A DNA stretch of 64,000 bases, from positions 395,865-459,864 of the forward strand of contig JAOUMY010000003.1 in the NCBI GenBank assembly GCA_029881255.1, in the 5' to 3' direction. The notes under the pieces were generated by a model, which was not told the DNA's origin, did no database searches, and saw nothing but the letters and a program-made list of their open reading frames with translations. Position numbers and translations under genes: made by a program. Shown in pieces: positions 55,560 through 63,557 of this stretch. Source of the DNA: Gammaproteobacteria bacterium (GTDB lineage: Bacteria; Pseudomonadota; Gammaproteobacteria; S012-40). Position 1 is the stretch's first letter. Every line of letters starts with the position of its first letter.

Positions 55560-58508
55560 TCAGAACTCTTCCCATTGCCCATCATCATCGCCACTAGCCT
55601 GCGGACGTGGACGCGCTGCTGGTTTGGCTGCTGCTCGTGCTACAGGTGCCGCAGCGGGTCGTGGTGTGCTGGCAACCTTAGGTTTAGCCGTAGGCGCTGA
55701 TCCCATCCTGCCTGGTAACGATGAGCTCTCATCTATCTTGAAGTACGAAACCAGATCACTCAGACCGCGTGCCTGTTCATCCATTGACTCACTGGCGGCT
55801 GCCGCCTCTTCAACAAGCGCCGCGTTTTGCTGAGTTACCTGATCCATCTGGGTAACAGCTTTGTTGACTTGCTCGATACCTGAGCTCTGCTCCTGACTTG
55901 CAGCAGCGATTTCGGCAATGATGTCGCTTACCTTCTTAACTGCGGCAACAATTTCCTGTAGCGTTTGCCCGGATTGATCGACGAGCTTGCTTCCATCGCT
56001 GACTTTTTCCACGCTATCCTGAATCAATGCTTTGATTTCTTTCGCAGCACCCGCGCTTCGTTGCGCAAGATTTCTAACCTCTCCCGCAACTACCGCAAAA
56101 CCACGTCCTTGCTCACCCGCACGTGCAGCTTCCACAGCGGCGTTAAGTGCAAGCAGATTGGTCTGGAAGGCAATCTCATCGATTACGCCGATGATGTCTG
56201 CGATCTTCTTACTACTACTATTGATTTCAGTCATGGCAGAGATGGCTCTCGTTACCACATCGCCACCTTTTTCTGCCTGCTCTCTTGCACCCGCAGCGAG
56301 CTGATTAGCTTGACGCGCATTATCTGCGTTTTGCTTAACCGTACCGGTTAACTCTTCCATACTTGAAGCTGTTTCTTCAAGCGAAGATGCCTGCTCTTCT
56401 GTACGCTGACTCAAATCTGAGTTGCCCTGTGCGATCTCACCCGCAGCATTCACGATATTGACAGATGAAGATTGTATCTGAGAAACCATGTTTTTCAGGT
56501 TTGACATCGACTGATTCAGAGAATCGCGCATGTCTGCGAACTCACCTTCATACTCGCCCGTCATCATAGCGCGCAGATCACCCTCTGAAAGTGATTTGAT
56601 TACGCGGGTAGACTCGCGAATCGGTTTTACAACTGTTTCTAGTAGCTCGTTGATACCTGTACCGAGATTACGCATAAATCCTTGATAGTCGTCAACACTC
56701 AATCTCTCATTCAATTGTCCGTTCATTGCGGAACCAATCAAGTGTTCAATCTGACGTTCTGCGTCTTTCTGTTCAGTGATGTCTTCCCACTGAACCATGT
56801 TACCCATGTACTCTCCGCTTGGTCCCTTGATCGCAGATGCATTTACCCGGAAACTTAGTCCAGCCACTTCCATTTCGGCTGAAGCAGGCAGGCGTGACAT
56901 ATCAGCAAGCAATTGACGCTGGTGGGCTGGGTTCTTGTGGAACTGATCAATACACTGACCAACAATATTGTTTACGTCAAAACCAGGGAAGGTCTGGCGC
57001 AAATCTGATTGACGAAGACGGAACATATTGACAACGGCCGGGTTAACGTAGGTGATATTTAAATTCTCATCACACAACATTAGATTTGCAGTTGCACCTT
57101 GAACCGCTGAGGTCAAACGTGCGACTTCGATTTCCTTGCGGCGCAGCTCAGTAACATCTGACCACTCAAGTGTATTACCTATATAGTTTCCATCCAGATC
57201 TTGCATTAGGCCTACGCGGATGTGGAAAGTCAGCGGTCCTACCTGAATATCGGCTTCATAAGGGAGGTTGCGTGGATCATCAAGTAAGCGACGCTGATAC
57301 GCAGGATTTTTATGGAAGGTATCAATACAGGTACCGACAGCTTTTTCTACCCTAAATCCCGGATAAATTGTCTTCAACGTTGCCTCATGCTCGGACAATA
57401 AAATCTTTGTTGACTCGTTGGCATAGGTGATATTGAAATCACGATCTATCATCATCATCGCTGTCTGTGCGCCATCAACAGCTCGCTGCAGACGGAATGC
57501 GTCTTCTTCTTTCATACGACGCTCAGTAACATCATGCCACTGGACAACATATCCTAGACGATTTCCGTCATTATCCGAGAGAACACGTGTTTCATGTTCG
57601 AACACAAAGCGTCCTGGCTTAATCTCGCCTTTACGCTTTTCTCCCGGACGCAGCCCGTGAAGAATATCTTTGATCGCTTGAGGATTTTTGTGATACCGAT
57701 GAATACTGCCACCGATAACGCTACCAACACTGAAGCCTGGCAGATAGGAAGCGAGTTCTCCTTCAATTTCAGTGAGAACTTCGACAGCGCGTCTATTGAC
57801 GAAAACAATATTTTCGTTTTCGTCTGCAATCATGATATTAAGTGGCGCATGCTCCATAATGCCTTTCAGCACACCAAGATCGCTAAATATTGCGCCTCCT
57901 GGTCCTGAAACACCCATCATCTTTTTCGCACTCGCTGCCATCGGTTTTTCCTCTTTATAAGCTTTTAACATTGTCTCTGCTACTACGTTTAATGCCTGCG
58001 TCCAGGCGTCTTCCAGTTCTTCCGACCAAAGATCGCCTGCCAGTTCTTCCATTACGCCAAGTAAGACTTTGGCGACTGCCGGATAGTGCTCAGCCACTGC
58101 TCCGTAATTCTTGTGCCGTTTACCCAATGCCTTCAGCGCTTTTTGTAATTCCGCGGGTTTCCGAAGACTGTTGACGACAAGACTTATCGCAGCGAGCAAT
58201 TTTTTGTGCTGTTCTTCGATAGTAGTATTTGCGAACAGCGGCTTCACTCCCGGATATTGTTCAAACAATTCATTATAAAAACGTCTGGTCAACTCCTCGC
58301 CCATAGGCGCCAGCGCCTGAAAACTACTTTCTAATAACTCTACGTTTAGTCCCATGTCTTTATTACCTGTCTTCTTGGCTGGCTTCTTCACTTGTGCCGG
58401 ACTTGCCGAAGTACCTGCCGAATTTACCGTGTCGTCATTCATCCATGCCAGTGGATCAAACCCCAGTCCACCATTTTCATTTTCCGACTTCTTGTCGCTG
58501 TCAGACAT
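55560..58508 (-). CDS. Soluble globin-PAS-PAS-PAS chemoreceptor with C-terminal QWEEF pentapeptide
   Basis: A 982-residue cytoplasmic methyl-accepting receptor with no transmembrane segment. Residues 53-187 form a globin: CD1 Phe92 in KPLFA, E7-like Gln100, proximal His132 in LGKRH and Tyr142 ten residues later. This is the spacing of the Vitreoscilla hemoglobin His85-Tyr95 pair. Three PAS domains of the FHKNPAxQRxLL family follow at about 212-330, 338-455 and 463-580. After a HAMP-like segment near 585-645 comes the signalling hairpin (660-925) with tip [20 protein letters not shown] at 782-800. An Ala/Pro-rich flexible tail ends in QWEEF (978-982), matching the NWETF-type CheR/CheB docking motif. 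A GAGGAG site precedes the ATG. Confidence 0.93.
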   Translation of the reverse strand: MSDSDKKSENENGGLGFDPLAWMNDDTVNSAGTSASPAQVKKPAKKTGNKDMGLNVELLESSFQALAPMGEELTRRFYNELFEQYPGVKPLFANTTIEEQHKKLLAAISLVVNSLRKPAELQKALKALGKRHKNYGAVAEHYPAVAKVLLGVMEELAGDLWSEELEDAWTQALNVVAETMLKAYKEEKPMAASAKKMMGVSGPGGAIFSDLGVLKGIMEHAPLNIMIADENENIVFVNRRAVEVLTEIEGELASYLPGFSVGSVIGGSIHRYHKNPQAIKDILHGLRPGEKRKGEIKPGRFVFEHETRVLSDNDGNRLGYVVQWHDVTERRMKEEDAFRLQRAVDGAQTAMMMIDRDFNITYANESTKILLSEHEATLKTIYPGFRVEKAVGTCIDTFHKNPAYQRRLLDDPRNLPYEADIQVGPLTFHIRVGLMQDLDGNYIGNTLEWSDVTELRRKEIEVARLTSAVQGATANLMLCDENLNITYVNPAVVNMFRLRQSDLRQTFPGFDVNNIVGQCIDQFHKNPAHQRQLLADMSRLPASAEMEVAGLSFRVNASAIKGPSGEYMGNMVQWEDITEQKDAERQIEHLIGSAMNGQLNERLSVDDYQGFMRNLGTGINELLETVVKPIRESTRVIKSLSEGDLRAMMTGEYEGEFADMRDSLNQSMSNLKNMVSQIQSSSVNIVNAAGEIAQGNSDLSQRTEEQASSLEETASSMEELTGTVKQNADNARQANQLAAGAREQAEKGGDVVTRAISAMTEINSSSKKIADIIGVIDEIAFQTNLLALNAAVEAARAGEQGRGFAVVAGEVRNLAQRSAGAAKEIKALIQDSVEKVSDGSKLVDQSGQTLQEIVAAVKKVSDIIAEIAAASQEQSSGIEQVNKAVTQMDQVTQQNAALVEEAAAASESMDEQARGLSDLVSYFKIDESSSLPGRMGSAPTAKPKVASTPRPAAAPVARAAAKPAARPRPQASGDDDGQWEEF

Positions 58509-58526
58509 CTTTAACTCCTCAAACTG

Positions 58527-58622
58527 CTATCCCAGATACGCCATGCCGGCCAACATCTGCTCAATCCAGCGCATCACGCCTGCGGGCTTTTTATTAACTT
58601 TTCTCGCCAATACAGAACTCAT
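58527..58622 (-). CDS. 31-residue ORF between parA and the receptor gene
   Basis: Starts at an ATG that overlaps the parA-like stop as ATGA, then reads 31 residues (MSSVLARKVNKK ... RWIEQMLAGMAYLG), ending 18 bases before the receptor gene. A short basic N-terminus is followed by an amphipathic, helix-like WIEQMLAGMAYL stretch. The overlap would permit coupled translation after parA. It may be a real microprotein, a relic of a larger gene or only a spacer. Confidence 0.35.
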   Translation of the reverse strand: MSSVLARKVNKKPAGVMRWIEQMLAGMAYLG

Positions 58623-59380
58623 GCTTCCATCACTCGACGTTTGGCCAAGTCTAGAGCAAGCGATCCATAGTCGCGTGCACCGGTGCTATTGTGCTTATAA
58701 TCAAAAATGGTTTTGCCGAAGCTTGGACTCTCCGCCAAAGACACAGACTCGCGCACTGGTGTCTGCAGTACCTGCTTTGGAAAATGCTCCATTAACTTGT
58801 ATACAACGTCTTGCGCTAATCTGCGACGTGACTGGAATCGAGTGACTACCAACCACTTTTTTAACTTAAGATCTAGACGTTGTTCGATGTGCTTTATGAT
58901 GCCCATCAATCGCGCCAGTCCCTGCAAAGAAAGAAAGTCACTGGAAACAGGAATCAGCAGTTCTTTGGCCGCCAACAACGCATTCATTCCCAACAAACCA
59001 GCAGAAGGAGGACAATCGATAATAATGAAGTCAAAGCGCATCGTTATTGTGCCCAGTGCCTCGGTAAGGCGAAATCCTCGTTTCTTGTCCGCATCAGACA
59101 CGAACTCCAGTTCACCGAGCTTTTCACCAGCTGGAATTACGAACATTTTCTTCCGCACTTCCTGCATAACATCTTCTATGTCTGCTTCTCCGTTTAACAC
59201 CGCATCCATTCCCTGCTGGCCTCTCTTCAGGAGACCAAGACTGGCGGTAAGATGACTTTGCGAGTCAAGATCAATCAGTAGAACTCGTTTTCCCTCGAGT
59301 GATAAAGCATGTGCGACATTCATCGCGGTTGTGGTTTTTCCAACACCACCTTTCTGATTAATAACTGCTATGACTCTCAC
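58619..59380 (-). CDS. ParA/MinD-family ATPase of the chemosensory operon
   Basis: A ParA-type P-loop ATPase of about 253 residues. The deviant Walker A is QKGGVGKTTTAMN, followed by LLIDLDSQSHLTASLG, and FIIIDCPPSAGLLGMNAL carries the switch region. I chose the GTG at 59380 because GAGGTG stands 6 bases before it and MRVIAVINQKGG follows at once. A GTG at 59389 would add three residues. ParC/ParP-type ATPases encoded in che operons position chemosensory arrays so that daughter cells inherit them. No ParP-like cheW fusion is beside it. It lies 14 bases after cheW. Confidence 0.93.
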   Translation of the reverse strand: MRVIAVINQKGGVGKTTTAMNVAHALSLEGKRVLLIDLDSQSHLTASLGLLKRGQQGMDAVLNGEADIEDVMQEVRKKMFVIPAGEKLGELEFVSDADKKRGFRLTEALGTITMRFDFIIIDCPPSAGLLGMNALLAAKELLIPVSSDFLSLQGLARLMGIIKHIEQRLDLKLKKWLVVTRFQSRRRLAQDVVYKLMEHFPKQVLQTPVRESVSLAESPSFGKTIFDYKHNSTGARDYGSLALDLAKRRVMEA

Positions 59381-59394
59381 TATCGACACCTCGA

Positions 59395-59907
59395 TTACTC
59401 GTTAACTTTGTCGGCGATTGCCAATTCACCAGAGTTCAACATTTCGTCGATCTCAAGGATGATCAACATCTTCTCATCGACCGTCACTAGTCCCTTTACG
59501 AAATCCACGCTGACTACGCTTCCGAAGTCTGGTGGTGGCTTCATTTCATCTTCTCCGACGTTGTACACATCAGAAACTGCATCCACCACGATTCCCATGA
59601 TACGTTCACGGTCGTCACGCAAAACCTTGAGTACGATGACCACTGTTGTTGCGTCGTATGCTTGTGCCTTCAATCCAAAGCGTTGGCGTAAATCAATTAT
59701 CGGCACAATCGTTCCGCGAAGATTTATTACACCTTTGATATAAGCCGGAGTATTTGGTATAGGCGTGGCCGAATCCCATCCACGTATTTCCTGTACTCTC
59801 AATATGTCAACGCCGTATTCTTCGTTTGCCATAATGAATGTGAGAAACTGACCTTCGCTTCCTGCGCCCAGATTTATCTCACCGTCGGCTGTCTGAACAT
59901 TATTCAT
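59395..59907 (-). CDS. cheW: Chemotaxis coupling protein CheW
   Basis: A 170-residue adaptor of the SH3-like CheW fold linking receptors to CheA. FLTFIMANEEYGVDILRVQEIRG, IKGVINLRGTIVPIIDLRQRF and the segment GIVVDAVSDVYNVG match the family. A CAGGAG site precedes the ATG. It lies 17 bases after cheA and upstream of parA. It is the only CheW in this operon, though the C-terminal domain of CheA has the same fold. Confidence 0.96.
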   Translation of the reverse strand: MNNVQTADGEINLGAGSEGQFLTFIMANEEYGVDILRVQEIRGWDSATPIPNTPAYIKGVINLRGTIVPIIDLRQRFGLKAQAYDATTVVIVLKVLRDDRERIMGIVVDAVSDVYNVGEDEMKPPPDFGSVVSVDFVKGLVTVDEKMLIILEIDEMLNSGELAIADKVNE

Positions 59908-59924
59908 TATCAGTCTCCTGAGTT

Positions 59925-62534
59925 TTATGCCGCTTTTTCTGCTTCGGCGTCGTTTTCATCTATTGCGTCGCCTGAGTCAGAATCTGTTGAAACCTCGGCC
60001 TTGGTGTCAACTGGAACACTCGTCGAATTCTCTTCACGTATCCTACGCCGTCCGTCAGGAGAGCCGTCTCCACCCTCATACTCTTTGGACAACTTAATCA
60101 AACCACTGATATCCAATATCAATGCGACAGTACCGTCACCGAGTATTGTTGCGCCGGAAACACCTTCGATTCGACGAAAATTGGTTTCAAGACTCTTGAT
60201 AACGACTTGTTGCTGACCGAGCAAGTCGTCAACATATAGCGCCACGCGCTGTCCATCACCTTCGAGAACAACCAGCAAGCCGTTGGAAAGTTTTGTTGAG
60301 TCGGGGTCTACATCAAAGACCTCGTAGAGTCTGACGATGGGAATATACTCATCTCGAAGTTTGTATAATTCCGCTTTTCCAGCAATCGCATTTATGCGTT
60401 CCTGTTTTACCTGCACGGATTCTATAATCGACACCAGCGGAACGATGTAGGTATTTTCACCTACACGCACGAGCTGCCCGTCAAGAATTGCCAACGTTAG
60501 TGGCAGACGGATGGTAAACGTACTGCCCAAACCTGGAGTGCTTTTTACTTCTATCGTTCCGCCCAACGCGCGTATATTCTTTTTCACGACATCCATTCCG
60601 ACGCCACGCCCTGAGACATCGCTTACAATCTCTGCCGTAGAGAACCCCGGATGAAAAATCATGTCATAGATACGTTCATCACTTGGCGTTTCTTCTTGCG
60701 CAATCAGTCCACGCTCACGCGCCTTCGCCAATACGCGCTCTTTATTTATGCCAGCACCATCATCGTTAATTTCGATAACAATATTACCACCTTGATGATA
60801 GGCATTGAGCGTCACGGTTCCAGTTTCAGGTTTACCATTGGCTTTGCGAATGTCTGGCGTTTCGACACCGTGATCGACAGAATTGCGCACCAGATGCACA
60901 AGTGGATCACCGATTTTTTCCATTACCGTCTTGTCAAGTTCTGTTTGTTCACCTAACAAAATCAGTTCGACGTGTTTATTCAATTTCTGCGAGAGATCAC
61001 GGACCATTCTAGGAAAGCGTTGGAAGGCAAAGCTGATAGGTAGCATGCGTATCCGCATGACGCTTTCCTGTAGTTCACGCGTATTGCGTTCCAACTGGAC
61101 GAGTCCGTCTTTTAACTTTTCCACGTTGTCGACATTAATATCATCACCGAGCTGTCCGAGCATGGACTGGGTGATGACTAATTCTCCAACCATATTGATA
61201 AGTGCGTCTACCTTGTCGATGCTTACGCGTATTGATGTGGCTTCACCAGAGGAGACTGGCGCCTTCTTTGCGACTGTGGCTTTCGACTGCTCAACGACGG
61301 GAGCGCTCGCCGGCTTAGGTGGAGTAGAACTTGTGCTGGCAGCTGGCGTTGGAGCAGGCGCAACTTGTTCATATGCGCCGAGCATCACTTCTGCAGCGAA
61401 ATTCAAACCTTGTTGCCAGGTATTTTTTACTGCATCAGTAAAATGTTCACCAAGGAAATGGGCAAGATTATCCATCATGACATTGGCAACCGCGACATAG
61501 TGCTCTGTCTTTGCACCATATTTCTGATGACGCTTACCCATATCAATTAGTGCCGGCCTCAGTGCTTCCGGATTGTCCAGATGCTCACCCAGCGTTTTCA
61601 CCACTTGCCATAGTTTCAACTGCTGTTGCGCCATATCCGTCTTGGCAAACAGTGGCTTCACACCAGGATATTCAGAAAAAAGTTGCTCATAAAAACGTTT
61701 TGGAAATGCTTCGGCTTGTGGCGCAAGCAGCGACAAGACATCTAGCGACGGTTCATCATCGTCAGAAACACCAGCCGACTCCGCTCCCAACGGAGAAATC
61801 TCAAGATCGCAATCTCCCTCAACCCATTCAAAAACTTCTTCTATCTGTTTTTGCGTAACATTGCCTATCAGATGTAACTCCCATCCAAGATAGGTGCTGG
61901 TTGCCTGCATTTCTGAAAAAGGAGGCAGCTTATCCAATAGCGCAATCGATTTAACTTCCCCGAGCGTTTCCAATTCACGAAACATACGTACCGGATCATT
62001 TCCAGTACTCATAAGATGTTCGTGCGGCATGAACCGAATTCGGTAGCCTTCACTTTCTGGACTAGCATTGGAATTGACTGCCGAGGTAGTAGCCGCTTGT
62101 GCCACTATTGGCGGTTCCGACTTCGTTGGCGCCGAACTGACAGCGTGCCCATGTAGGAGTGCATCCAACTTACCTTTGGTAGCAGCGACATGGTCTAGAT
62201 CGACGTCTGTACTATCACGAACAGCCGTCAACATTTCACGCAGTACGTCTACGGACTCCAGCAAGGTATTGACACTATCCTGTGTCGCCTGTCGTTGCCC
62301 ACTTCGCATTTCGTCCAACAATGTTTCCATCACATGCGTAAAATCGGAAACATTGGTAAAGCCGAACGTCGCACTACCACCTTTAATAGAATGCGCAGCA
62401 CGAAATATCGTATTTACTGTCTCAGCGTCGGTATCGCCCACATCCAGGTTGAGCAGAGACGCTTCCATAACGTCCAGACCTTCGAAACTTTCTTCGAAGA
62501 ATGTCTGGTAGAACTGCGAGATGTCGACTGTCAT
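59925..62534 (-). CDS. cheA: Chemotaxis histidine kinase CheA with an embedded globin domain
   Basis: An 869-residue kinase. P1 (1-125) has phospho-accepting His48 in RAAHSIKGGS. A P2-like ferredoxin-fold region (about 163-248) has YRIRFMPHEHL and ends FEWVEGDCDLEISPL. Residues 262-392 form a globin: CD1 Phe296 in KPLFA, Gln304 near E7, proximal His336 in MGKRH and Tyr346 ten residues on. A Pro/Ala/Ser-rich linker (393-433) leads to the P3 dimerisation helices (435-498), P4 ATPase (about 500-680; HLVRNSVDHGVE, DDGAGIN, GRGVGMDVV) and P5 CheW-like regulatory domain (682-815). An acidic tail ends the protein. The globin strongly resembles that of the receptor at 55560-58508. All catalytic motifs are intact, so the kinase itself may sense a heme ligand. 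Confidence 0.95.
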   Translation of the reverse strand: MTVDISQFYQTFFEESFEGLDVMEASLLNLDVGDTDAETVNTIFRAAHSIKGGSATFGFTNVSDFTHVMETLLDEMRSGQRQATQDSVNTLLESVDVLREMLTAVRDSTDVDLDHVAATKGKLDALLHGHAVSSAPTKSEPPIVAQAATTSAVNSNASPESEGYRIRFMPHEHLMSTGNDPVRMFRELETLGEVKSIALLDKLPPFSEMQATSTYLGWELHLIGNVTQKQIEEVFEWVEGDCDLEISPLGAESAGVSDDDEPSLDVLSLLAPQAEAFPKRFYEQLFSEYPGVKPLFAKTDMAQQQLKLWQVVKTLGEHLDNPEALRPALIDMGKRHQKYGAKTEHYVAVANVMMDNLAHFLGEHFTDAVKNTWQQGLNFAAEVMLGAYEQVAPAPTPAASTSSTPPKPASAPVVEQSKATVAKKAPVSSGEATSIRVSIDKVDALINMVGELVITQSMLGQLGDDINVDNVEKLKDGLVQLERNTRELQESVMRIRMLPISFAFQRFPRMVRDLSQKLNKHVELILLGEQTELDKTVMEKIGDPLVHLVRNSVDHGVETPDIRKANGKPETGTVTLNAYHQGGNIVIEINDDGAGINKERVLAKARERGLIAQEETPSDERIYDMIFHPGFSTAEIVSDVSGRGVGMDVVKKNIRALGGTIEVKSTPGLGSTFTIRLPLTLAILDGQLVRVGENTYIVPLVSIIESVQVKQERINAIAGKAELYKLRDEYIPIVRLYEVFDVDPDSTKLSNGLLVVLEGDGQRVALYVDDLLGQQQVVIKSLETNFRRIEGVSGATILGDGTVALILDISGLIKLSKEYEGGDGSPDGRRRIREENSTSVPVDTKAEVSTDSDSGDAIDENDAEAEKAA

Positions 62535-62540
62535 GAATTA

Positions 62541-62903
62541 TCAGCCCAATACCTTTTGAATGGTTGCCAATAGCTGGTCTGGACTAAAAGGTTTTACTAT
62601 CCAGCCAGTTGCCCCTGCTTCTTTTCCTTCCGTTTTCTTTTCGCCACCGGATTCGGTCGTCAGCGTAAGAATGGGTGTAAATTTGTAATCTGCGAGCGCG
62701 CGAAGTTCTCTAATAAGGGAAATTCCATCCATGTTCGGCATGTTCACATCTGTTAAAACCAGATCTACTTTATTACCCTTAGCCGCCGCTAGCGCTTCAA
62801 CGCCATCAGTAGCCTCTATAACTTCGTGGCCAGCGCCGCGAAGAGTAAAAGCCACCATTTGTCGCATAGACGCAGAGTCATCTACAGCAAGTATTTTGGC
62901 CAT
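62541..62903 (-). CDS. cheY: Chemotaxis single-domain response regulator CheY
   Basis: A 120-residue receiver: VDDSASMRQMV with the acidic pair, phospho-accepting Asp near residue 53 in LVLTDVNMPNMDG, the conserved Thr in ILTLTTESG, and Lys in GWIVKPFSPDQ. It is phosphorylated by the CheA of the next gene. The start is followed 6 bases after its stop by cheA. It is of the type (MAKILAVDDSASMRQMV) encoded with F7-like che clusters. No CheZ, CheC or CheX phosphatase gene is near. Confidence 0.95.
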   Translation of the reverse strand: MAKILAVDDSASMRQMVAFTLRGAGHEVIEATDGVEALAAAKGNKVDLVLTDVNMPNMDGISLIRELRALADYKFTPILTLTTESGGEKKTEGKEAGATGWIVKPFSPDQLLATIQKVLG

Positions 62904-62948
62904 TGTTATCTCCTGTCTCCTATATAAGCCAACAACATATAACCCCGA

Positions 62949-63248
62949 CTATGCCGTCGCAGGTAATTCCAGAATTTCTGTCAAACCCAACAAACATGCC
63001 GATTTACACAATGCCTCGGAGGTGGTCTTCCAGCTCACTTTCAGACCTTCCTGTTTTGCATCCCTGAAAAACGCAGCGAACAATTGCAATACGCTTCCGT
63101 CAACTCTTTCAATCAGTGCTCCCTCAATCTCCACTACATGTCGCTCGTCAAAAGCCTTTTTCAAGTGACCATGCAATTCTTCGACGATGCTGATATCCAC
63201 CGTGGGTTCGCAGTTGATAACCGTCATCTTTTTAGGAGTAGCGTCCAT
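62949..63248 (-). CDS. STAS-domain protein at the head of the chemosensory operon
   Basis: A 99-residue STAS (anti-sigma-factor antagonist-like) domain. The strand-helix pattern is VTVINCEPTVDISIVEELHGHLKKAF, HVVEIEGALIERVDGSVLQLFAAFFRDAKQ and LKVSWKTTSEALCKSACLLGLTE. The usual phosphorylatable Ser/Thr after the Asp of the core turn is replaced by Gly51, with Ser52 following. So it may be regulated differently or only bind a partner. It begins the operon, 45 bases before cheY. STAS genes occur at this place in some gammaproteobacterial che clusters; the function there is unknown. Confidence 0.85.
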   Translation of the reverse strand: MDATPKKMTVINCEPTVDISIVEELHGHLKKAFDERHVVEIEGALIERVDGSVLQLFAAFFRDAKQEGLKVSWKTTSEALCKSACLLGLTEILELPATA

Positions 63249-63557
63249 CTTGTCACCGTAAATCCGATTGCGTGTAAAGTTGATGCAGTTTATCCAACAA
63301 AAAAAACAACCTTTTGTTTTGATAAAGATGGTTCCCAGAAAATGCGTGTAGAGCCATCATCACAGGTGGTATCGACAGTGAATATGGAAAACTTGATTTG
63401 TTCGAAGAATGAAACGAAGACAAAAAGAAACGCCAGAATGTAGGCGACGCGTTCTCTAAAAGAATTTTATTTACAGAGAGTTATAAAGCTATCACGAATT
63501 CAAAAAGAAATCGGAAATGCAAATCAGCCAGTGATATGAAACACTAGTTTACCTGGC
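63249..63557. other. 309-base region between ispH and the chemosensory operon
   Basis: No credible gene was seen. The sequence is AT-rich with A- and T-runs near 63300-63330. It should hold the promoter of the STAS-che operon reading leftward. I looked for a sigma-28 (TAAA...GCCGATAA) or sigma-70 pair on the minus strand and found no clear match. The ispH transcript coming from the right also ends here. Confidence 0.5.

Noticed and set aside
56760..57920. Possible tandem repeat region in the receptor gene
   Set aside because: The threefold recurrence of FHKNPA-type sequence is explained by three PAS domains of the same family, not by a DNA repeat or array.
55560..58508. Reading the receptor globin as a HemAT-type globin-coupled sensor
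   Set aside because: The Tyr ten residues after the proximal His and the KPLFA CD1 region fit the Vitreoscilla hemoglobin/flavohemoglobin type better. I did not assign the HemAT class without a tree.
63084..63443. 119-codon plus-strand frame across the STAS start and intergenic region
   Set aside because: It overlaps the supported STAS gene, has no good ribosome binding site and no protein-like pattern.
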